Positions 11,341 to 21,960 of a stretch of 64,000 nucleotides of DNA are shown here, one piece after another. Under the pieces are notes generated by a model. It made no database searches, had not been told where the DNA came from, and saw nothing but the letters and a program-made list of their open reading frames with translations. The stretch spans positions 10,626,501 to 10,690,500 of the forward strand of contig JAVHKY010000001.1 of the NCBI GenBank assembly GCA_035079385.1. Reading direction: 5' to 3'. The position numbers and the translations under genes were made by a program. The DNA is from Aspidiotus rigidus. Lineage: Eukaryota > Arthropoda > Insecta > Hemiptera > Diaspididae. Within the stretch, counting starts at the first letter, position 1. The number at the start of each line of letters is the position of its first letter.

Positions 11341-14300
11341 GGTCGATATTTACTCAAAATCGACTGAGATATTTAGTCGATCTGGTTTATCGGGCATAGA
11401 GCCCATGTTACGAGCTGCAATGTTGAGTGCGCTTGAGAATCGGCTTAAGTGAAGAAGCTTGATCCACTTTTTCGTCGTTGGGATGAAAGAAGTGAGGTCG
11501 ATATCTGTGGACCAAACGATGGATATCGATGACAATGTGATTACAAATATCAAAGTGTGTCATGACAGCGATCTCTTTTCAAGAATGACAAGAATGATAC
11601 TTTATTACAAGCGCGAAAAAATTCAATAATCTCAACATGAAAAGCTCTTCGCCCGATATTCCAAACTTTAAGAACGCTATCCCTAGTTATTAGAGAAGTC
11701 GTGTCTATGGATTGAAGTTCAATGGTTGCTATAACGTCTACACTGGTGAGACCAGCGGAAAATTGACCCCACGTCGACGCTCGGGCTTTCAAGATCTTGG
11801 GCCGTTCTGCTTACGCTGATCCTCTTGTCACAGACGAGCATACAAACCAAAGAAGATCCAAAGGGCCCATCAACGTAGACAGTTCCTATCGTCCTCGCAG
11901 ATTCAACGACATCATTCTTCGTGCGTACAGAAGAGACCCACGAAAGATGGTAAGCCTTGATGGTTAGCAAAGCAACGGTATAATTAGAGGACGAGTGGTA
12001 ACAGAACGATAGATCTCGGATCATGTCATTCGTACGAGGGAAGATGACAAGATAGAGACGATGTATATGTCTGAGAGAGTTTCGTTAACAGGATCAAAAA
12101 TCTGTGAAAGAGCTTGGTCATGTGACTCTCACATGCTTGCAAGTCATGGATATTTTGCTAACGAATACAATGGAAGATGTACGACTCGAGAAATTCAAAC
12201 GTACCTGCTGTGAGTACTACAAAGGGCAACTGGAAAGTGCCCATACTATAATAAAAAAGATGGTCTGATTGAGTATTCTTGGGTCCCTCGAGTGTCTTCG
12301 ACTTATTCGGAGAAACGAAACCGTCACCCTTTCCGACGAGAGGCGGCGATATCCTACGTTCTTAACAGGGAATTTAGACAGCCACTCTGATCTGAAGGCT
12401 TTTGAAATAGGTGATGTCTCCGTCAAAAAGTTCTAACCTGAACAGGCTGGCTTTCCAGCCACACAAGTTTGTCTAGCTGGTTGAATCTGAGCTAAAACAG
12501 CTGATGTAGTACATTCAAGTGTCTCGTTTTACATCGTACAAATAAATTTCACTATACAATAGACAGGCTTTTGCAATGCACTGCACGGTACGCTTTCGAG
12601 CTTCTCATAAACGCTATTTATCCGCTCGGCTATTTCTACGCCGAGTTTGTTGTTGGACGAATAAATTCCATAGTCTAATTTCCCAAGAGCGTGTGTCGAG
12701 TCACTGGTATCGCGAATAACATAACTTAACCAGAGCAGTGCAACATAATAGTTATGTACCACCGTCGGATACATAGACGTACAAAATACTAATTTTTCGT
12801 ATTTACGCCAACGAAATTGCTTTTTAATTCGATATAGAAAGTTCTTTGTCCCGTCCGTTCGGTATTTTTCTATTTTTCTATACTCGTTCGCGCAAATCGC
12901 ATTACGGGGCCGACGAAGAACGTGCGTCATTTGTCGATTCTTTGACGAACCTCGTCAAAGATGAGAAAAAGTCAACGTATACTAGGTCGCTGCCCAAGTG
13001 TTCCCATTCTATACGAGCGGAGGAAGATGAAGGTGGCGGAAAAAACATTAGCTAAAGTTGATTTGGGAGTTCATTGTTTTTATGCAGGCAAACCATCAAT
13101 CAGTAGTACCTGCGCTCCTTTCCTGGCTAGAGGAGTAACAACATCGTTGTATTCTCTGGAGTAATAGTTCGCAATTGTCCAGTCAATCGAGCATCGCATG
13201 AGAAACAAATTACTTTCCTCTTGTCTAATCCGTGCGCGCTGCGAATCATTCATTGTTTAGAAATGGAAAAAGGAGCTAGAGAGAGAGAGAAAAAAAGAAA
13301 GTATTCTACATTTCTTGATCCACATTTACGAGGGAATCACCGCCTAGCCGCGTTTTTCTGTTGATGTGAATAAGATTTACTCGTTTCTCTAACTCGTAGT
13401 CTAGTTTCATTCATTTAGATTCTCATTTGCGAGATACTCGCGAGCTTACTTAATGTCGCGTACCAAGTAATTTAAAAAAAAAAAAAAAAAACAGCAATCC
13501 GAACTGTAGAGGAAGCGGGGAAGAAAAAAAAAAAAAACTGAATATAATATAAAAATAAATAGAAAAGGCGGGTAGACAATTTAAGAGCCGTTAAAAAACT
13601 TTTTCGTTCCGATAAGACAGGAAGCGAGAGCGCGAAACTTTTCTTTAAAAAGTTGAAATAATCCGTTCGGAAGGAGCGGACGAGAGCGGCACAGAGGAGG
13701 AAAGGGCGAAGAAAGAAAAACCCGAGTACCAGTTATTATGAAGAATTAACCCAGAATAAAAATCCACTGTGTTATAAAAGAAGAGGAAACGTTATACGAA
13801 CGACGACGGGGAAAATATAGTACCTTCCAGTGCCTGATGATCGGCTTCCCGCAACCAGCCAGTCAACAACACACACTTCGTACCATCGACATGCGACATG
13901 ACGTGTAATACGCTCATTTACGCATTTGCGCCCTCGCTTTCATGAAAGCCAGGCGCAGTGTACAAAATGTAATGGAAGTTTTTGTGCGTCAATTTAAAAT
14001 ACCCTGTGATTTAGCCGCTAGATTTATGTACCACGTTCTTCTCTCTCCCGCACTCGGCCATCCAGATATGTAAATGGCCGATCCAGACACGGACGATTCA
14101 CAAGCGATCGAATTAGAGCGATAAGGCCGACAACGTTAAATACCGGGTATATTGCGGTGTTCGGAAAATATTCCGAAATTGGAATTTACGACGCGCGCGG
14201 TTATCGATAAAGTCTCTAAATGAGTTTCACTAGGCTACTCGGCCACATAGTGCGTTTCCCTCTACAAGATTATACTAGAACAGCGAAAAGCTCACGAATA

Positions 14301-14672
14301 AATAGGCTCGGATTTTTCTTTTGAAGCTAGCTTATAGAAATACTGACGAATTGAACTTAACGTATCCGGACGAGGGGGGAAATACGATATCAATGACCTT
14401 TCTGAAGAAATCTAGGATGTTATTTTCAATAGATGTTGGCTGTACTCGGCAGCATCAGAAGGACAGGTACGACCACGTTGATTAATGTACATCACGACGC
14501 GACGAATCGAGGTTTGCGACAGCCCTTTAACGATATCCAAGTACTCGTTCTAAAGCTGCACAGCAGTAAAAGCTCAATGACCGAAGTATACATGAAAAAA
14601 GTCAAAAAATCGAAGAGTCCACAACCCACATCGAATAGAATCAAAACTGAGCGAATTAGGTGCCATTACAAA
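11341..14672. other. Non-coding stretch, no gene supported
   Basis: Contains minus-strand open frames of 67-133 codons (the longest at 12529-12930) without a recognisable family. A YVDGPFGS string encoded near 11.87 kb was considered and rejected as an NADPH-oxidase fragment. Poly(A) tracts occur near 13.47 and 13.53 kb. The 13.6-14.3 kb part is relatively CG-rich. It ends at the left terminus of element A. Confidence 0.45.
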
Positions 14673-15045
14673 TAGTCCACTCGATGAAGACACAAAAAAA
14701 GGCAAACCGTGCAATTCGGGTGCAAGTTCTACTTTTGACGGAAATATCTCAGTTTTGGTGTCAGAAATAACATACTAAAAGTTTAGACCCCTCACTGCAT
14801 GGCTCGCGGAGCTGTGGCACGTTCCTGCCCCCTAAAATCAATTTTTTGTCAATATCTCGAGTTCTGTTAGGCCTAGAGAAAAATTTTTCATACAAAAAAT
14901 ATTGCTCGTGAAATTTCCTACAAGATAGATTATTTCATTGTTAGCCCAAGTTCAACCGTTAGCCTAGAAAGTTCATTTAAGTAGGCGAATATTTTGTTTT
15001 TCATAAATTTTTTGAAGTTTTTATTATCGAATACGCTCAACATCC
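14673..15045 (+). repeat. Left terminal inverted repeat of element A
   Basis: Its inner two thirds are the reverse complement of about 17.90-18.16 kb and its outer third the reverse complement of 19112-19226. Shared landmarks are GCAATTCGGGTGCAAGTT (outer), CTCGCGGAGCTGTGGCACGT, TTTTTTGTCAATATCTCGAG and CTCGTGAAATTTCCTACAAG. The minus strand of this arm encodes a short frame (FKKFMKNKIFAYLNELSRL); the right arm encodes a nearly identical one on the plus strand. That follows from the arms being inverted copies and need not mean a protein. Confidence 0.85.
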
Positions 15046-15049
15046 ATTT

Positions 15050-15690
15050 AACTACGCTGTTGATCATAACCCACCAGGACAAGAGCCTGTGTTTGTAACA
15101 TTCGACCAGCCACTTTATATCAAGGCGCCCAAGAGTCACTGAATCGTGTAGTTCTGAGATTAGGTGGCTTTCATAAGTCCATGACTTTCTTGAACGGTTG
15201 CGATCACATTATGGTAGGCACTGGCTTAAAAGAAGGTTTATCGTTAGTTTATGCTCCCAATTCAGTAGAAATTATGCTGCATGGCTATGCATATTCTCGC
15301 GCTTTAAGAGGTCATTCTAATCTTCACTTTGTTCTGTACGAATTGTTATTCACGAATTGAGGAACTTGAAGCTTTGAATGAAGTCTCACGTGGATTTCCA
15401 GACAACTCGTCGACCTTAGAAGATATAGACAGAAATGATGGTTTGTCATCATTAAAGAAAGGAATGAACGAATTTGTAGCCGAACAAGCAAAACAAAGTA
15501 AAACTGCCCAACTCTAGATCCAATATCTTCATTGGTAGAAATAATGAAAAATTTTATTCGAGCGGAGAGTAGTGGAGATTGGGAGTTACATCTAGCCTGC
15601 GTCAGAAATATGCTACCGTATTTTCATGCAACTGCTCGTCATCATTATGCAAAATTCACTTATATTTACAAGATAAGCTGTGTTCCATGA
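15050..15690 (+). pseudogene. N-terminal remnant of the large element-A gene
   Basis: Translation across three frames gives a series of conserved blocks. They are VFVTFDQPLYIKA near 15.09 kb, then RVVLRLGGFHKSMTFLNG and YAPNSVEIMLHGYAYSRAL in one open stretch ending at a TGA at 15358. Next come LKKGMNEFVAEQAKQSKTAQL and SGDWELHLACVRNMLPYFHA, ending near 15.69 kb. From memory, this order (DQPLY, LGGFH, YAPNSV, HAY.RA, LPYFHA) matches a large uncharacterised protein family that recurs as repeats in many insect genomes. At least two frameshifts and several stops break it. It lies inside the terminal repeats of element A, so it is probably that transposon's own gene. Its activity is unknown to me; I do not claim a catalytic motif. 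Confidence 0.6.
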
Positions 15691-15889
15691 CAGTGGTAGT
15701 GCAAAAGGAGAAATTACAGCTGTCGCTTGTAAATATATGCTACAATTATATCGCGCCAAAAAATGAGAAGTCGTTGGAAAATCACCGTCGTGTCAGCTTT
15801 CTTGGAAGTGCGATGAAAAATTCTCTGTATTTGGCATGCCTCCCACCAACCGTCGATGCGGTCAGTCACCAAGCCTTTCGGTGTTTCCG

Positions 15890-17290
15890 TAAGGGGCATC
15901 AGAAATTGAACCTGGATATGTTGACGAAATTCTTCAACCAGATATATAACAGCGGCGAAATACCTACTGACTGGTTACAATCCACTTTTGTGATGCTCCC
16001 TAAGAAACCAAATGCATCAAAATGCAAGGATCACCACCCAATTAGTCTCATGAGTCACGCGCCTAAAATATTCCTCAAAATTCTTCATACCAGACTTTCT
16101 AGAAAGTCGAATCGTTGAGCGGGGAAATTCAGTTTGGCTTCAAGAATGGTGTGGGCACACGAGAGGCCATTTGCTGTCTTAAAACGCTAGTACGAAACTG
16201 TTATGATCAGCGCAAAAATGTTTATATGTGCTTCATTGATTACGAGAAAGCGTTTGACAGTGTGAAACATGAACGGATGATGGGGATCTTAGAGAGAGCT
16301 GGAGTTGACGGTAAGGATGCCAGAATTGTACAAAACTTGTACTGGCGGCAAATGGCTAAGGTGAAACTGAATGATGGCTCACTTTCAAATGAATTTGAGA
16401 TAAAGAAAGGCGTACGTCAAGGGTGTCTTCTGTCGCCTATGCTCTTCAACATATATGTTGAAAGCATATTTTTGAGGCCCTGGGTGGAATAGAATATGGA
16501 CTCAAAGTAAACGGACGGGCAATTAACAACATACGATATGCCGACGACACTGTGATACTCACGGATGACCCAGAAGATCTACAACTCCTCCTGGATGTTT
16601 TGAACGTGACAGAAAGAGCAGCTGGCCTAAGAATAAATGGTGATAGAACAAAACTGACCCCCCCCCCCCCCTTAACGTATACGTAGACGGTAATCGCATT
16701 GAAAGAGTCATGCAATTCAAATACTTTGGTACAATGGTCAACAGCAGATGGGACCCCCAAATTAAAGTGAAAACCAGAATTACGCAGGCCAAGCAAGACT
16801 TCTTGAAATATAGGAAAATACTACGCGATCACAATCTAGATACATCAATTCGGTACAGATTTGTAAGATCCTACGTTTGGTCAGTCCTATTGTACGGAGT
16901 GGTCAAAGCGAAGTCGATAAATCGCTCAGAGGCCTTCCAGATGTGGACTTTACGGCGTATGCTGAAGATCTCATGGACGCTAAAAATGACCAACGTGGCA
17001 GTCTTGGAAAAGGCCGGTATGGAAAGATTACTCTTCTCCTACGTCGAACAGCGGAAGGTCGGCTATTTAGGCCACATCATAAGGGGTGAAAAATATGGGT
17101 TACTACAGCTGATCATGGAGGGAAAAATCGAGGGAAAGCGTGGAATAGGACGCAAGTCCTTATCATGGCTCCGCAACATCAGGCATTGGGCAGGTCTTCA
17201 GAGCATAAACGATCTATGCAGAGCAGCGGAACAACGAGCCCTGCGCATCATCACGTAGCCCCGAGAAGCGTATACAAGAGGCCGACAAAG
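15890..17290 (+). mobile_element. RTE-clade non-LTR retrotransposon, 5'-truncated copy
   Basis: Reverse transcriptase coding sequence interrupts the element-A gene. The endonuclease domain of a full RTE is absent. The 5' limit is approximate, where RT homology begins (LTKFFNQIYNSGEIPTDW); the 3' limit lies just after the stop of the terminal frame. No target duplication could be fixed because both flanks are degenerate. The copy is dead: two frameshifts and a C-homopolymer insertion split the frame. Confidence 0.8.
15894..17258 (+). pseudogene. RTE-type reverse transcriptase, frameshifted
   Basis: It would copy element RNA into DNA by target-primed reverse transcription. Visible in order: a fingers region (IPTDWLQSTFVMLPKKP), motif A (FIDYEKAFDSV), motif B region (KKGVRQGCLLSPMLFNIY), the YADD catalytic box at 16537-16548, and a C-terminal part ending GKRGIGRKSLSWLRNIRHW. 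That G-K-R-x-x-G-R-K/R tail and its order are typical of the RTE/BovB clade. The frame shifts near 16.10 kb, shifts again at a T-run near 16.47 kb, and carries an expanded C-run near 16.66 kb. The same clade is present at 47.9-48.85 kb, but the two copies differ considerably, so they are not recent duplicates. Confidence 0.85.
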
Positions 17291-17602
17291 ATAATTCGCC
17301 AACGCTCGATTGAGTATGGCAGCGAAAGAAGGATGGGGTTGGCATTTGGAAAACGGAGATCTTCTACCTACGCAGATGAATGCAGGCCCTGCCCCTGATG
17401 AATTGCTGAAGCGGATGTATGGGACTGTCTTACCTGAACGCTGGAGGCCACAGGATAGACTCCATTCTACTGAACGAGGATGATGACGGTGACTTTCCGC
17501 CGTACTCAGACGGTGATATGCCAGCTGCAAATGACGACGACTCAGACGATGATATAACAATTGATGAGGCTGATGATGTTCAGGAGTCAGAAAAGCAATG
17601 AA
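17290..17602 (+). pseudogene. C-terminal remnant of the large element-A gene
   Basis: Directly after the RTE copy the plus strand encodes GWGWHLENGDLLPTQMNAGP and PAPDELLKRM. After a stop and frame change follows an acidic tail (DDDSDDDITIDEADDVQESE) ending in TGA. A G-W-x-L/M-E-N ... PAP-x-x-L-L block followed by an acidic C-terminus matches, from memory, the end of the same large insect repeat-associated protein family as the N-terminal remnant. The cysteine-rich stretch I would expect after the PAPxxLL block is missing here, probably deleted. Confidence 0.5.
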
Positions 17603-17899
17603 GACCCCTCATAACCTATAAGACCTCAGTAAGTCGGCGGGCTAACTGGGCTCGGACAATTGCTCCTGTCAACAACAAACTCCTTTAGTTGGACAGGCAG
17701 GGCATGGGAAGGAAGGGTACACAGGTGATGATATCAACACATTTCACTTATAATTCAAGTTGTAAATACCAGTATAGGTATTGTAAATACCAGTGTACAT
17801 TACATGAAGGGACTACATTGCCCCCACCACGTACGTGTGGACTGGGGTACCGTACAAAAAAAAGAAGTATGTTCATATAGGTCATCTTGCAAGAAGAAT

Positions 17900-18161
17900 G
17901 AATGTTGAGCGCGTTTTCTACATATCAGGCAATAGAAACTTCAAAAAATTTGTGAAAAATGAAATATTCGCCTACTTAAATGAACTTTCTAGGCTAACGG
18001 TTGAACTTGGGCTAACAATGAAATAATCTATCTTGTAGAAAATTTCACGAGCAACATTTTTTGTATAAAAAACTTTCCTCTAGGCCTAACAGAACTCGAG
18101 ATACTGACAAAAAATTGATTCTGGGCGGCAAGAACGTGCCACAACTCCGCGAGCCATACAG
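17900..18161 (-). repeat. Right terminal inverted repeat of element A, inner part
   Basis: Reverse complement of about 14.79-15.04 kb with high identity (for example TTCGCCTACTTAAATGAACT and AGAACTCGAGATA). It stops abruptly at GCCATACAG, where the RNase H-bearing LINE begins. The outer part of the same repeat resumes on the far side of that LINE. Confidence 0.85.
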
Positions 18162-19103
18162 TTTTTTTTAATTTCATTTTTAAGAGCACTAGAGCTGCAC
18201 GAGGGCTATTGGCTTGGCGTTACAACAGTTATGAAAAGTAATATTATAAATAACACATAAGAAAGAAGGTTTTAAGGAAGTTGGTAGAGTAAGGAAAAGT
18301 GAGGAAGGATAAGAGGATGGAATATAATGTCGAGTGTAACTGCTTCAGGTAATGGTGTGTAAAAGTTTACAATGTGTGTATGTAGAAGGTTGTAGAGGTA
18401 TAGTCGATGTATGTGTTCAGATGTTAGCGTAAAAGTCAGTTTGTCTTAGGTAATGTAGGGTATTCGAAATGATGTCCCGGTTGTTTTTGAGTGCTTGGGT
18501 GGGTTATGCGAAGAAGAGCGAAGGGGTAAAAGTCTGGGGCATGAAAAAAAGTGTTACACTGTTAATTTGTCTTTTTGACAGTGGGGACATGAGGGAGGGG
18601 TTAGGATGTAGGGACTGATGAGGTGGGTGTGAGTAATTTTTGTGTGACCAATTCTGAGACGAGAGAGAATTACTTCTTCTCTTCTTGTGTTTTGAATGGA
18701 GGATACCCAAGGAACCGGGGTTTTCTTGATACTGAGAAGTTTATTATTTGTTTGATTTTCCCAAAGAGTGTTCCATGATTGTGTGATGAGAGAACGATAG
18801 TAATTTTTGTAATCTAGGGTTGGTAGGGGTGAATTATCAGTTATTTGACTGAGGGAGGTAGCTTGTTTAGCGGCTTGATCAACTGCGTCGTGGTCGGGGA
18901 AATTGGTGTGTCCAGGGATCCATATGAAGATAATTTGAGTGTTGATTGTTTCCAAAGTGTGTAGTGTGAGAAAGATGCGTTGGATTATAGGGTTAGAGTT
19001 GTATGCGTCCGTAAGGGAGTGGAGTGAAGAAAGTGAGTCAGTGAGAATAATGAATTTACCGTTTGGGGGTAGTTGAGAGAGGTGGGAAAGGCAGGAAAAA
19101 ATG
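18162..19103 (-). mobile_element. 5'-truncated LINE with RNase H, inserted in element A's right terminal repeat
   Basis: The insertion is flanked by GCCATACAG (18153-18161) and GCCATCAG (19104-19111), an imperfect ~9-bp target duplication. Outside these, the element-A terminal repeat continues uninterrupted. The 3' end on the minus strand is A-rich (a short A-rich tail next to 18162), as expected for target-primed reverse transcription. Only the C-terminal part of the element was copied. It is younger than element A. Confidence 0.85.
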
Positions 19104-19108
19104 GCCAT
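18554..19108 (-). pseudogene. LINE RNase H domain and C-terminal zinc-knuckle region, truncated
   Basis: RNase H removes the RNA strand of the RNA/DNA hybrid. Seen here: ILTDSLSSL with the catalytic-type Asp near residue 24, and the WIPGHTNFPDHDAVDQAAKQ block near residues 63-82 that carries the His/Asp site. A basic R-x-G-H-T motif (SRLRIGHTKITH) and PPSCPHC follow, typical of the tails of RNase H-bearing LINEs (I, R1, Loa or Jockey groups). The first RNase H acidic strand is absent because the copy is truncated. The apparent start codon lies in the target duplication, so it belongs to the host element, not the LINE. A stop after CPHCQKDKLTV cuts the usual ending. Confidence 0.85.
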
Positions 19109-19111
19109 CAG

Positions 19112-19226
19112 GTGAGGGATCCAAACTTTTAGTATGTTATTTCTAACACCAAACCTGAGACATTTCCGTCAGAATAATAACTTGCACCTAAATTGCACAG
19201 ACGCGATGTCTTCATCGACTGGACTA
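19112..19226 (-). repeat. Right terminal inverted repeat of element A, outer part
   Basis: Reverse complement of about 14.67-14.79 kb: GTGAGGGATCCAAACTTTTA, GTATGTTATTTCT, AACTTGCACC, and the terminus TTCATCGACTGGACTA. AAA follows, matching the AAA before the left terminus. This fixes the right boundary of element A. Confidence 0.85.
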
Positions 19227-20013
19227 AAAGCGAATTTCGAGATTATTTTTTTAAACGTATATAAAATTCTAAAATACTGGAGTACAGACAGCTTAACGTT
19301 TATACTTGGTACTGTAGAAATTTAATCAAAATAAAACTCGACTGATCAGAGAGTTGTATTTACGAGAATGCGGACAAAATAAATCCACGCATCAATGAAA
19401 ATACTCCAACTATATTCTGCTCATCTATGCGTTCACTCTGTATAATACACGAATCCCACCGATCCTTTTTCTCTCTTATAGTTTGCGTGCGCCATAATGC
19501 GGATACACCTCACTATTGTTCGCGAGACTTGAATATTATATACAGACTATTCTTTTCGCGAAAGTACTGCAGAACTACCTATCAAAGAGCCAACAACATA
19601 AAGTCAACGTGTATCTAGTGAGATTTTGTTATACTCGTACTCTCTTTACGGCATTGATGCATTGAATATTATACAACTTTGAAAATGTAAAACCAGCAGT
19701 ACTCTCAGAGGGAACTGGTATGGAATATCGATGAATGAAAACAAGAATCTTTATAGAAATGCGCACTATACAGGTTGAAATTTTTGTATACTATGGAAAA
19801 ATAGGAAATAGTTGAACGAAACTTCGAGATCTAGATTCATACTTAGCATCATCCCTACTAAACAATGTTGGAGTAAATCCTGAAACAAGTAATCCACAAA
19901 TTACCCGTTGTTTCGAATGATATTATTTTCCATATTATTCTCTTCCAAGAAGTTTGCGGAATTCAAAAAACCCGCCCCCCAAGAAATAAATAGATAAATA
20001 GAGAACGACTTAC
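19227..20013. other. Non-coding, probable intron of the Musashi-family gene
   Basis: Lies between element A and the splice donor of the Musashi-type exon, on the downstream side of that exon. No exon, repeat or motif recognised; there is a short C-run near 19.97 kb. Confidence 0.45.
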
Positions 20014-20095
20014 CTGGAACGTCTGGTAGTTGGATCTTTCATCACCATCACTTCGGTTACTTCACCAAATTTACTAAAATATTCTTTTAAAGATT
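20014..20095 (-). CDS. Rbp6: Internal exon of a Musashi-family RNA-binding protein (Rbp6/musashi)
   Basis: Musashi proteins bind UAG-containing mRNA 3' UTRs through two RRMs and control translation in neural and stem cells. This minus-strand exon encodes [20 protein letters not shown] then PTTRRS plus part of an Arg codon, the centre of RRM1. It is bounded by a good acceptor (a T-rich tract, then CTGTTTCAG) and a good donor (CCAG/GTAAGT). It starts with two bases of a split codon (probably Glu) and ends with two bases of the next (Arg). 82 nt is 27 codons plus one base, so flanking exons must match in phase. The RNP2 motif upstream and RNP1 (GFGFxTF) downstream must lie on neighbouring exons; I did not find them. 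Rbp6 is favoured over msi because of [12 protein letters not shown]. This is the only host coding sequence I am sure of. Confidence 0.9.
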
Positions 20096-21960
20096 CTGAA
20101 ACAGAAAAAAAAAGTTCATTTTAAACGACTGCAAGAAGTAAATCAATTGGTATAATAGGTTGTCTAACGAGATCAAATTTTGAAAGTGAATGACTATCTC
20201 CTTTCTTGAGCAACGAGGACTTCGTAAAATATTCGACCTAAATCTTTATAGAGGAAGGATCTGACGTTATCAGAGGGCTTGGAAATATTTCCATTACAGG
20301 AAAGAAAAACCTCTAATCATGTAGGTACCGCAATAATCCGATTTACCCTGACGTCACAGTGCAGCAGTCATAATAACAGGTAAAAGTACCCATTCTGTCC
20401 AATCAGATCCATGATCATTAGCATGAGAACGTTACGATCATTTGTTCCAACACAATGAATTTATGGATAACAAACGAATTCTCATAAACGAGCAAGTTTC
20501 AACGAATTTAAAGTTTTTATCCTTAATTTTCTGCTCATTATCGAAACGTTCCTGTAGAATTCTCAGAGGAATCGATTATTTTCCAGAGATTTGACGTTAC
20601 GCGTGGATCGGTCTAGATTGAATCAATACGGAGAATATAAACTAATAGTTGACATGAAAGGGAGCGTGACGTCAGCAAGACGCTTCGGAGCGGAACGTCA
20701 TGAGGGTTTTATTAGAGAAAGAGAGAGCGGAGATGACCTTGACGAGGAGAGAGGTGTAATATGACCTCATCAAAATATGACGTCATCAAGATGTGACATT
20801 ATCGAATTGTGCCTTTTTGGAAGGGGTGAGGAGGAGGAGTCATACAAATTTTGAATGAAAAGCGAAAGAAAGAGATTGCTGATGTATGATCGTCCGAATG
20901 AGGCGACGGGGAGAGATAACTGAGCTTTTCGAACCCCAAACTATACGGGAGAAGGAGTAACTCGACTCAAAACCAAAGGGAGAAGTTCATAACGTCATGC
21001 CGTGATAATGACACGTTTTTCTTAAGACCAGATTCTCCTCTTTCTCCGCTCCTCAGTCAGCTACCTTCTCCCTCAACTGTCTTCCGGTCCAAATTGTTCG
21101 AAGATACTCCGCGTCCTGCTAATGTCGCCCCCTCTTTCAGGTCAACCGTATTTTCATTACGCTGAGCTGCTGACATTTAAACACAATACATTTTGAGGTG
21201 CCGTCATTATGATGGAGTGTACCAGACTTCAAACTTTTCCTGAATAGTCGATAAGCTAGATGACCGATACTAGGCCGTGCGCTATAATATTATACAGTCT
21301 ATGAGTGTATGTTACGGCTAGGAAAGAGGAGAGATGGACGTCCCACTATCGCATACCAGACTATATAAATCTACGGATTCCTGTCGCGGAGCTAAGCATA
21401 AAGTGTATCTCCGCAGACTCTGCCCGACGCCCGTCTCATGAGATACGGAAAACAATCAACGTAACACCAGTAATAAAATGAATCAAGTAGTATCGGAGGA
21501 ACTGGAGAGAGAACATGTAGAACAAATGGAAGAGGACCGGTCAACGAGAGTGGCAGAATATACGCCCACCGGAGAACTTCTAAATGGAGGACTCGGAAAG
21601 AGGATCTTGGACACTTCCGGATCATCCGCCGTAGGAGAGGCTTCTATACAATAGCAGACAGACCACTGGGCCTAATCTGTTTCATGGAGACGACGACGAG
21701 GACTATAAATTAATAAAACGATATCGATATTAAGTTTATATATTTCGAGATTATCGGTATTATATCTTGATCAGTAAAATCTGAAAGCTTTTTTGGTTCT
21801 TCCTCAATTCTCGCCCAGCGAATGATCAATTTATTCAAAAAACATATAGCCAAATAAATAAATATCATGTTTCATGTCTATCGTAGTTTAAAATATAAGT
21901 CTAGTATGCAATATTGAATACTTTAGTGTTATGTGAGGAGGTTGTTCCGTTCGTTCACCC
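20096..21960. other. Non-coding, probable intron upstream of the Musashi exon
   Basis: No coding sequence recognised. Between about 20.66 and 20.80 kb it carries CRE-like words (GCGTGACGTCAGC, ATGACGTCATC) and related degenerate forms that recur at 33.5-35.6, 55.7 and 58.0 kb. They look more like part of a dispersed repeat than a gene promoter. Confidence 0.45.

Larger units (their letters stand above)
14673..19226 (+). mobile_element. Element A: degenerate DNA transposon with TAGT ends and 3-bp target duplication
   Basis: The left end reads TAGTCCACTCGATGAAGACA and the right end, read inward on the minus strand, TAGTCCAGTCGATGAAGACA. AAA directly abuts both outer ends, giving a 3-bp target duplication. 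Terminal inverted repeats extend about 370 bp; the right one is split by the LINE at 18162-19103. Between them are remnants of a large plus-strand gene (about 15.05-15.69 and 17.29-17.60 kb) with an RTE copy in the middle. Without the nested insertions the original element would have been well under 4 kb here, or longer if internal sequence was lost. I cannot assign a superfamily: CACTA, PIF/Harbinger and Academ all make about 3-bp duplications, but I know none of them for these ends. Confidence 0.75.

Noticed and set aside
11719..12024. Minus-strand frame with YVDGPFGSS, similar to the NADPH-oxidase FAD/NADPH region
   Set aside because: Only about nine residues match; the expected GxGIGVTP motif does not follow in any frame, so I treat it as chance.
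12529..12930. 133-codon minus-strand frame
   Set aside because: No recognisable motif or splice context. One of the longest uncalled frames, but not enough to support a gene.
14930..15139. Short frame FKKFMKNKIFAYLNELSRL shared with 17835-18026
   Set aside because: The shared sequence is part of element A's inverted repeats, so conservation reflects the repeat and not a protein.
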